A stretch of 11,829 bases of DNA from JBMNHG01 sp045627705 (lineage in GTDB: Bacteria > Verrucomicrobiota > Kiritimatiellia > RFP12 > JBMNHG01): the NCBI GenBank assembly GCA_045627705.1, contig JAZQOE010000073.1, forward strand, positions 1 through 11,829, in the 5' to 3' direction. A program made the position numbers and the translations under genes. Under the pieces are notes generated by a model. The model did not search any database, was not told the origin of the DNA, and worked only from the letters and a program-made list of their open reading frames with translations. Positions 6,659-11,829 of the stretch are shown here, in pieces; position 1 is the first letter of the stretch; each line of letters opens with the position of its first letter.

Positions 6659-9600
6659 CTAGCGTTCTTCCGAATGCCAGTGGTTGTGGGATTGGAGCGA
6701 CGGCTTTTCAATCGGCACCAGGCGGCAGTTCCTGCGGCCGGCAACTTCCTCCAACTCGTGAAGCAGGGCGAGCGATGGCTCGACATTGAAGCGTGGCCCC
6801 GCTTCGATAATCGCCGTACGGCCGTCATCGAGTGTCACGCCCACGCGCAATGGGACGCTTCCCGGATGCGCCTTGGCAACCGAGAGTATCTTGTCGAGAT
6901 TGGCGGATGCCACTTCGGCCTTGCCTGCGATGACCTTGACACTTGCAGTGAACAGTTTGGGCGCATCGAGAAGCGAATAGATTTCATCGGGGATGATGCG
7001 CAGTTGACCATCTCGCTTCGATGCTTCGCCGCAGACAAGCAATGGTTGACCCGCAATGAGCACGGATGAGAATTTTTCGTATGTTTTCGGGAAGGCGAGT
7101 ACGTCAACTCGCGTCTCTGCATCCGAGAGGGAAATCACCGCCCAGGGCTTGTTGCCTTCCTTCGTGAAGCGGGTTGCGACTTCAGTTGCCAGACCCGCGA
7201 ATCGCGCGACATGATAAGGCGAATTTTCGAGAGCGGCTTCGATCTTCGAGATTGGCAGCGTGGAGTATGTGTTGATGAGCGGACGGAATTCGTCGATCGG
7301 ATGTCCGCTCACATACATCCCAAGCAACTCATGTTCGCCTTCAAGCTCTTCGCGGCGCGTCCAGGGATCGCAGTCTGGAATTTCATCGGCGCTTGATTGT
7401 TTCGCGGGCGAATCGGATTCGCCAAGCATATCGAAGAGCGAACCCTGGCCGGCCTCGCGGTCGCGCCTGTCCGACTCTGTCCTGTCGATGAGCGTTCCCA
7501 GCGCGGCGATCAAGCGCGCGCGGTGCAATCCGAAGGAATCGAGTGCGCCGCATTTCGCAAGAGCTTCGATCGACTTGCGGTTGACCTTGCCGGCGATGCG
7601 CGACACGAAGTCCTGGTAGTCCTTGTATGGGCCATTGGCCTTGCGTTCATCGACAATCGCCTGCGCCGCGATTTCACCGACGCCCTTGATGCCGCCGAGA
7701 CCGTAGCGGATGCCGTCCTTGCCATCGGTGCTGAATCGCACGATGCTCTCGTTCACGCTCGGAGGGACAACCCGCAGCCCCATTTCATCGGCCTCTACGA
7801 CTAGTCCGGGAAGTTGGTCGAACTTGCCGAAGAGCGAGGAAATTTCAGCGCACATGAACTGCGACGGATAGTGCGCCTTGAGCCAGCCAGTCTGGTAGGC
7901 GAGCACCGCGTAGCAAACGGCGTGCGATTTGTTGAAGGCGTATGAGGCGAAGGCCTTCCAGTCTTCCCAGATCTTATCGACGAGCCTTGTGGCTTCTGCT
8001 TCGTCCTTCCATTTGTCGATGCGGAATTCGGGATTGGCGAGGCAGCCGGCGAGGAATTTGGCCTTGAGCTTTTCCATCGTCTCAAGCTGCTTCTTGCCCA
8101 TTGCCTTTCGGAGTGTGTCGGATTCGCCGCGCGTGAATCCGCCGAGCAGGCGAGAAAGAAGCATCACCTGTTCCTGATAGACGCAGACACCGTAGGTCGT
8201 CGCCAGGTACTTCTCCATCAGAGGATGGTCGTAGGTGATTGGTTCCCTGCCGTGCTTGCGCGCGATGAACTTTGGAATGTACTGCATCGGGCCTGGACGG
8301 TACAGGGCGTTCATGGCTACGAGGTCTTCGATGCTTGTCGGCTTGAGTTCCCGAAGGTACTTCTTCATTCCATCGGATTCAAACTGGAACAGGCCGGTGG
8401 TTTCGCCGCGCGCGAATACGCCGTAGGCCTCCTTGTCGTCGAGTGGAATCTTGTCGAGGTCGATGTCGATTCCGAAATCTTCCTTTATGTATTGGAGGCA
8501 TCCCTTGAGGACCGTGAGCGTGCGCAGACCGAGGAAGTCCATCTTCAGCAAGCCGATCGGCTCCACGAAATGACCGTCGTATTGCGTCGTGAGAAGCGAC
8601 TCGTTTTCGGTCGGCATCACGGGGACAGTTTCGATAAGCGGGTCGCGCGAGATGATGATGCCGCAAGCGTGGATGCCCGGCTGGCGCAACCCGCCATCGA
8701 TCTTGCCCGCAAGTTCGAGTACCTTCCGCACTGTCGGATCGGGATTGCTCATTTCCTTCGCGAGGTCGGGGCTTTCCTTGAGCGCCTTTTCGAAGGTGAT
8801 CTTCGGAGTGTTGGGGACGAGCGAGGCAAGGCGGTTCGATTCCGACAGCGGCACATCCATCACTCGGCTTACGTCTTTGATGGAGACCTTTGGTGCGAGC
8901 TGTCCGAAGGTCACGATGTGCGCGACGTGTTCCGTGCCGTATTTCTGCGTGACCCACTCCATGACTTTGCCGCGTCCGAGATCATCGAAGTCGATATCGA
9001 AGTCGGGCATTGAGATTCGGTCTGGATTGAGGAATCGCTCGAAGAGCAGGTCGTATGGAATGGGGTTTACATTCGTGATCTTCAGGCAGTACGCGACCAC
9101 GCTGCCGGCGCCAGAGCCGCGGCCCGGACCGACAAACACGCCGAGCGAACGGGCGGCGGCGATGTAGTCCTGGACAATCAGGAAGTAGCCGGGGAAGCCC
9201 ATCATCTTGATTGTGTTCAGTTCGAAATTGATGCGCTCCTCGATATCGCCGGGGATGCCGTCGGGCCAGCGTTTCTTGGCGCCTTCGCGAGTGAGGTATT
9301 CCAGATAATCGGCTTCGAACTTGATGCGCACGACGCGGTTGATGTCGCCATGCGAGAGTTTGTCGAAGCGGTCTCCGAATTCCTTGCGCAGCATTTCCTC
9401 GTTAAAGCGCGCGCGATAATCCTCCTCCTTGCCGAATGATTCGGGGATGGGGAACACGGGCAGGATCGGGTTTGTGTTGAGTTCGTACTGCTCGACCTTG
9501 TCGGCGATCTCCATCGTATTGTGGATCTGTTCGAGATTGTCGGGGAGGTTCGCGGCCATCTCGTCGTAGCTCTTGAACCATTCCTGGCGGGTGTATCGTA

Positions 9601-10351
9601 GGCGGTTCGGCTCGTTGACCTTCTTGCCAGTGCTTAGGCAGAGAAGGATGTCATGGGCTTCCGCATCGTCGGCATTGAGAAAGTGGACGTCGTTTGTGGC
9701 GATCACCTTGATGCCGAGCTTGCGTCCGAGTTTGAGAATGGCGGCATTGGCGCGCCCTTCGAGCACATGAACCGCTTCTTCGCCTTCGCGCAGTGGTACG
9801 CCCGACGCGGCCTTGTGGTACATGATCTCGAGATAGAAATCGTCGCCGAAGAGATTCTTGAACCAAAGTGCGGCGGCCTCTGCCTCTTCGGGCTTGTTCT
9901 TCAAAATCTTCTCGGAGATTTCGCCGGCGATGCATGCGGACGAGCAGATCAGGCCTTCATGGTATTTTTCGAGCAGTTCGTGGTCGATACGGGGCCTGCC
10001 GTAGAAACCCTCGATATGGGCGAGCGAAATCAGTTTGAGGAGGTTGTGGTAGCCGACAAGGTTTTTCGCGAGGAGAATCAGGTGGTTGCCGGAAAGGTCG
10101 ATTGACTTGTCGCTCTTCTCCAGGTGGCCGCGCCGGGCGACATACGCCTCGCATCCGAGGATGGGCTTGACACCCTCGGATGCGCAGACGTCGTAGAAAT
10201 CTTTCAGGCCGAAGAGATTGCCGTGGTCGGTGATGGCCACGGCTGGCATGCCGAGTTCCTTGGCTTTCTTTACGAGGGCCTTGGGCTGACACGCGCCATC
10301 GAGGAGCGAGTACTTTGTGTGGACGTGGAGATGTACGAATTGACAGGACAT
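6659..10351 (-). CDS. dnaE: DNA polymerase III alpha subunit
   Basis: The 1230-residue replicative DNA polymerase is complete. An N-terminal PHP domain (~1-270) starts with FVHLHVHTKYSLLDG. The catalytic palm carries MPDFDIDF with Asp452 and Asp454, and a third Asp605 in LLKMDFLGLRT. Fingers and thumb follow, then a helix-hairpin-helix region (YGLGGIKGVGEIAAQAI, 883-899), a clamp-binding motif QGSLF (969-973) and an OB-fold region (~1047-1110). By eye alignment, all nine PHP metal ligands known from DnaE1-type enzymes are kept: H9, H11, D18, H43, E68, H102, C140, D221, H223. That is consistent with a built-in 3'-5' exonuclease. The length is typical. The ATG at 10351 directly precedes the conserved FVHLHVH core, although it has no SD. 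The gene follows a glycosyltransferase gene by 46 bp on the same strand, and no separate promoter was seen in the gap. Confidence 0.98.
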   Translation of the reverse strand: MSCQFVHLHVHTKYSLLDGACQPKALVKKAKELGMPAVAITDHGNLFGLKDFYDVCASEGVKPILGCEAYVARRGHLEKSDKSIDLSGNHLILLAKNLVGYHNLLKLISLAHIEGFYGRPRIDHELLEKYHEGLICSSACIAGEISEKILKNKPEEAEAAALWFKNLFGDDFYLEIMYHKAASGVPLREGEEAVHVLEGRANAAILKLGRKLGIKVIATNDVHFLNADDAEAHDILLCLSTGKKVNEPNRLRYTRQEWFKSYDEMAANLPDNLEQIHNTMEIADKVEQYELNTNPILPVFPIPESFGKEEDYRARFNEEMLRKEFGDRFDKLSHGDINRVVRIKFEADYLEYLTREGAKKRWPDGIPGDIEERINFELNTIKMMGFPGYFLIVQDYIAAARSLGVFVGPGRGSGAGSVVAYCLKITNVNPIPYDLLFERFLNPDRISMPDFDIDFDDLGRGKVMEWVTQKYGTEHVAHIVTFGQLAPKVSIKDVSRVMDVPLSESNRLASLVPNTPKITFEKALKESPDLAKEMSNPDPTVRKVLELAGKIDGGLRQPGIHACGIIISRDPLIETVPVMPTENESLLTTQYDGHFVEPIGLLKMDFLGLRTLTVLKGCLQYIKEDFGIDIDLDKIPLDDKEAYGVFARGETTGLFQFESDGMKKYLRELKPTSIEDLVAMNALYRPGPMQYIPKFIARKHGREPITYDHPLMEKYLATTYGVCVYQEQVMLLSRLLGGFTRGESDTLRKAMGKKQLETMEKLKAKFLAGCLANPEFRIDKWKDEAEATRLVDKIWEDWKAFASYAFNKSHAVCYAVLAYQTGWLKAHYPSQFMCAEISSLFGKFDQLPGLVVEADEMGLRVVPPSVNESIVRFSTDGKDGIRYGLGGIKGVGEIAAQAIVDERKANGPYKDYQDFVSRIAGKVNRKSIEALAKCGALDSFGLHRARLIAALGTLIDRTESDRRDREAGQGSLFDMLGESDSPAKQSSADEIPDCDPWTRREELEGEHELLGMYVSGHPIDEFRPLINTYSTLPISKIEAALENSPYHVARFAGLATEVATRFTKEGNKPWAVISLSDAETRVDVLAFPKTYEKFSSVLIAGQPLLVCGEASKRDGQLRIIPDEIYSLLDAPKLFTASVKVIAGKAEVASANLDKILSVAKAHPGSVPLRVGVTLDDGRTAIIEAGPRFNVEPSLALLHELEEVAGRRNCRLVPIEKPSLQSHNHWHSEER

Positions 10352-10397
10352 TTGAAACTTGTGCTAAACGGTTTGGAAGTGATGCGGGCGGTAATGA

Positions 10398-11558
10398 TCA
10401 ATTGGGGCAAAGTTCGCGGTAAACGCCCCATGTCTCCTCGCAAGTGCGGCTCCATGTGAACGATGCGGCGCGCGCGATACCTTGTTTCATGCGTGTGGCG
10501 CGCGCGGCGGAATCCTCGCCGAGGAGCGCGAGGAGTGCGGAGTGCCATTTGTCGATGTCAAAGCCTTCGACGAGCGAAGCGGCATCACCGAGCACTTCGG
10601 GCAACGAGCCTGTCGCCGCTGAAAGGACGGGTGCGCCGCATGCCATGGCTTCGAGTGGCGGGAAGCCGAAACCTTCGTAGAACGATGGGAGGACGAATGC
10701 GGAAGCGCTTGAATAGAGACCGCGGAGAACGGTGTCATCGGCACCTTGGACGATGTGGATGCGCGAAAAACGGCGCGCCGCTTTTATGTGGTCGAAAATC
10801 GGTTCGCAACGCCAGCCCGCACGGCCGGCAATTACGAGATCGAGGTCATCGTCTGGCAGCGCATCGAACAAATCCGCGAGGAACGGGTAATTCTTGCGCG
10901 GTTCAATTGTGCCAACGGAAAGGATGAAAGGGCGCGATGGGACACCGGCGATCTTGCGAGCCGCGTCGATTTCGGCATCGTCGGACTTTCTCCAGAATGG
11001 ATCGATGCCGAGCGGAATGGCCCGGGTCTTGCCGCGGGCGGCGGGGTAGAACTCTTCGATTTCGCGGGCGCTGAATTCGGAGATGGTTATGATGCGGTCG
11101 GCGCGATCGATTGTGCCTGGCATTCTGGCGCGGAGATAGCGAAGGTTCTTTTCTTCGGCAAACTGCGGGAAGTGCTCGTAGCTGAGATCGAAGACCGTTG
11201 TAACTGCGAGTCCTCGCTTGAGCGGCGGAATCGTGAAATTCGTAAAATGGTAGAGATCGGCGCGTCCTGCGAGAAGGGAGTAGTCGGGGAAGCCGAAACG
11301 CTTCCAGCATTGCTGGATGATGGCGCCGGGGAGGATACGGAAGGGACGTTCGACAATCTGCGAGGAAGTTGTGTGTCCGGCATCGCCGGTGATGGAGGAG
11401 AGGGGGGATTCGCCGCGCCTACGGAAGTCCATGTAGCAAAGCCGGAGTTCGTCGCCTGTTCCGCAGAGGCGGGCGATGTGCCGCGCCAATTCTCGCGTAT
11501 AGCGTCCTATTCCAGCGCGTTGCGCCACTGCTGGCTGGCAATCAAGGCAAAGCTTCAC
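10398..11558 (-). CDS. Glycosyltransferase family 4 (group 1)
   Basis: The 386-residue GT-B fold enzyme transfers a sugar from a nucleotide-sugar donor, probably in cell-surface polysaccharide or glycoconjugate synthesis. Numbering from the GTG start, the N-terminal acceptor domain begins with a glycine-rich loop (GIGRYTRELA, ~16-25). The C-terminal donor domain begins at FILSVGTIEPRKN (211-223). The retaining E-x7-E motif is in FYEGFGFPPLEAMACGAP (Glu295 and Glu303). The open frame extends one codon further to TTG at 11561. However, the strong SD AAAGGAG (11565-11571) is only 3 nt from that TTG and 6 nt from the GTG at 11556-11558, so GTG is chosen. There is no signal peptide or membrane helix. 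It is preceded by a good promoter (11581-11609) and followed after 46 bp by dnaE. Donor and acceptor sugars cannot be told; many GT4 enzymes use GDP-mannose or UDP-glucose. Confidence 0.92.
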   Translation of the reverse strand: MKLCLDCQPAVAQRAGIGRYTRELARHIARLCGTGDELRLCYMDFRRRGESPLSSITGDAGHTTSSQIVERPFRILPGAIIQQCWKRFGFPDYSLLAGRADLYHFTNFTIPPLKRGLAVTTVFDLSYEHFPQFAEEKNLRYLRARMPGTIDRADRIITISEFSAREIEEFYPAARGKTRAIPLGIDPFWRKSDDAEIDAARKIAGVPSRPFILSVGTIEPRKNYPFLADLFDALPDDDLDLVIAGRAGWRCEPIFDHIKAARRFSRIHIVQGADDTVLRGLYSSASAFVLPSFYEGFGFPPLEAMACGAPVLSAATGSLPEVLGDAASLVEGFDIDKWHSALLALLGEDSAARATRMKQGIARAASFTWSRTCEETWGVYRELCPN

Positions 11559-11564
11559 CAAATA

Positions 11565-11571
11565 CTCCTTT
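11565..11571 (-). promoter_or_regulatory. Ribosome binding site deciding the glycosyltransferase start
   Basis: On the minus strand AAAGGAG is followed by TAT, then TTG, then GTG. The spacing favours the GTG (6 nt) over the TTG (3 nt), so translation most likely begins at 11558. Confidence 0.8.
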
Positions 11572-11580
11572 GTTCACGTA

Positions 11581-11609
11581 ATGATACCTTTATTCTCCGC
11601 ACATAGCAA
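11581..11609 (-). promoter_or_regulatory. Sigma70-type promoter for the glycosyltransferase (and perhaps dnaE)
   Basis: On the minus strand: -35 TTGCTA (11604-11609, 4/6), 17-bp spacer, -10 TATCAT (11581-11586, 5/6). The predicted start near 11574 leaves a leader of about 16 nt, just enough for the AAAGGAG site. The surroundings are AT-rich relative to the rest of the window. With no terminator or obvious promoter between the glycosyltransferase and dnaE, this may be the main promoter for both. Confidence 0.55.
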
Positions 11610-11640
11610 TATTCTCTTAAAGGGACAGACTATTTAAGTA

Positions 11641-11670
11641 TTGACTTGTACGCAGCTTTTGTCGTATCCT
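11641..11670 (+). promoter_or_regulatory. Sigma70-type promoter for the transposase gene
   Basis: TTGACT (11641-11646, 5/6 to consensus), an 18-bp spacer, and TATCCT (11665-11670, 4/6), preceded by an AT-rich stretch. The predicted start (~11677) falls on the first bases of the AAAGGAGG ribosome site, so the native mRNA would have almost no leader. The -10 element lies inside the left arm of an inverted repeat whose right arm is in the coding sequence. Confidence 0.55.
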
Positions 11671-11728
11671 TCGCGCAAAGGAGGAACTTATGCGCAAGGC
11701 AAGAGCAAAGAACGAAGGCGAAGGATAC
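11664..11728. repeat. 11-bp perfect inverted repeat flanking the transposase RBS and start codon
   Basis: GTATCCTTCGC (11664-11674) and its exact reverse complement GCGAAGGATAC (11718-11728) enclose a 43-nt interval containing the SD and the ATG. The left arm overlaps the -10 hexamer; the right arm lies in codons 10-13 (G-E-G-Y). Bases TCCTT of the left arm (11667-11671) can alternatively pair with AAGGA of the SD (11678-11682) across a 6-nt loop. Confidence 0.85.
11677..11684 (+). promoter_or_regulatory. Consensus ribosome binding site of the transposase gene
   Basis: AAAGGAGG sits 5 nt before the ATG at 11690. It is the best match to the anti-SD consensus in the window and fixes the transposase start. 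Confidence 0.85.
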
Positions 11729-11829
11729 TACCACCTGGTGAGCAGGTGTGCGTTCAAGAAGATGGCGTTCGGGGACGCGGAGAAGGAGATGTTCGTGAGG
11801 ATGCTGCGGAAGGTCGCGGCGTTCAGCGG
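11690..11829 (+). CDS. Y1 (REP-associated/IS200-like) tyrosine transposase, N-terminal part
   Basis: Only the first 46 codons are inside the window. They read RKARAKNEGEGYYHLVSR at residues 2-19, then a FGDAEKEMF segment at 27-35. This is the N-terminal pattern of the Y1 HUH-type transposases of the RAYT/TnpA_REP group: a Y-H-[LV]-x-S-R strand, then an 'F-x-D-x-E-[KR]-x-x-F' helix. The family cuts single-stranded DNA with one tyrosine and an HUH metal site; both lie beyond the window edge, so activity cannot be judged. The start is fixed by a consensus RBS. Arg codons here include AGA and AGG, unlike the CGC-rich neighbours, which suggests foreign origin. Similar proteins are common in Lentisphaerota/Kiritimatiellota (recognition, not a search). 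It is divergent from the glycosyltransferase gene. Confidence 0.8.
   Translation, partial: MRKARAKNEGEGYYHLVSRCAFKKMAFGDAEKEMFVRMLRKVAAFS

Noticed and set aside
8225..9013. Long open frame (262 codons) on the plus strand inside dnaE
   Set aside because: It is antisense to the conserved catalytic core of DnaE, has no RBS and no recognisable domains, and is explained by the GC-rich codon bias of the sense gene.
11732..11748. 6-bp hairpin CACCTG/CAGGTG with a 5-nt loop in the transposase gene
   Set aside because: It is short and falls in the conserved H-L-V-S-R coding stretch, so it is expected by chance and codon constraint.

Overview
This 11.8 kb stretch of GC-rich chromosomal DNA (roughly 60% GC by eye) comes from a bacterium. 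The gene set is mostly housekeeping, but three things point to the PVC group (Verrucomicrobiota, Kiritimatiellota, Lentisphaerota or Planctomycetota): a Gfo/Idh/MocA oxidoreductase directly downstream of a sulfotransferase, an RNase Y in a Gram-negative-type gene context, and a REP-associated (Y1) transposase whose N-terminus looks like the families abundant in Lentisphaerota/Kiritimatiellota. This placement is an inference from recognition and was not computed.

Layout. Positions 1-1752 (minus strand) hold a phosphomannomutase/phosphoglucomutase followed, with a TAATG stop/start overlap, by a PGPGW-type small membrane protein that runs off the left edge. Positions 1753-2050 form a divergent promoter region with one plausible sigma70-type promoter on each strand. 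Positions 2051-3999 (plus) hold a sulfotransferase, a 74-bp spacer with four tandem copies of a heptamer, and a Gfo/Idh/MocA oxidoreductase, closed by a 14-bp perfect-stem hairpin terminator. Positions 4096-6639 (plus) hold rny (RNase Y) and an RluD-type pseudouridine synthase 15 bp apart. Positions 6659-11558 (minus, convergent with the previous pair) hold a GT4 glycosyltransferase followed 46 bp later by dnaE, the replicative polymerase alpha subunit. At the right edge, back-to-back promoters separate the glycosyltransferase from the start of a Y1/RAYT transposase that leaves the window.

How the genes fit together. One theme is carbohydrate activation and decoration: phosphohexomutase, glycosyltransferase, sulfotransferase and a sugar-type NAD(P)-dependent oxidoreductase. 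The other is nucleic-acid housekeeping: RNase Y for mRNA turnover, RluD for 23S rRNA pseudouridines, and DnaE for replication. The two themes are interleaved and do not form one pathway. I found no CRISPR array, tRNA, rRNA or convincing new multi-gene system. The points most worth a second look are the inverted repeat around the transposase start, the heptamer array before the oxidoreductase, the intact PHP metal site in DnaE, and the glycosyltransferase-dnaE arrangement.
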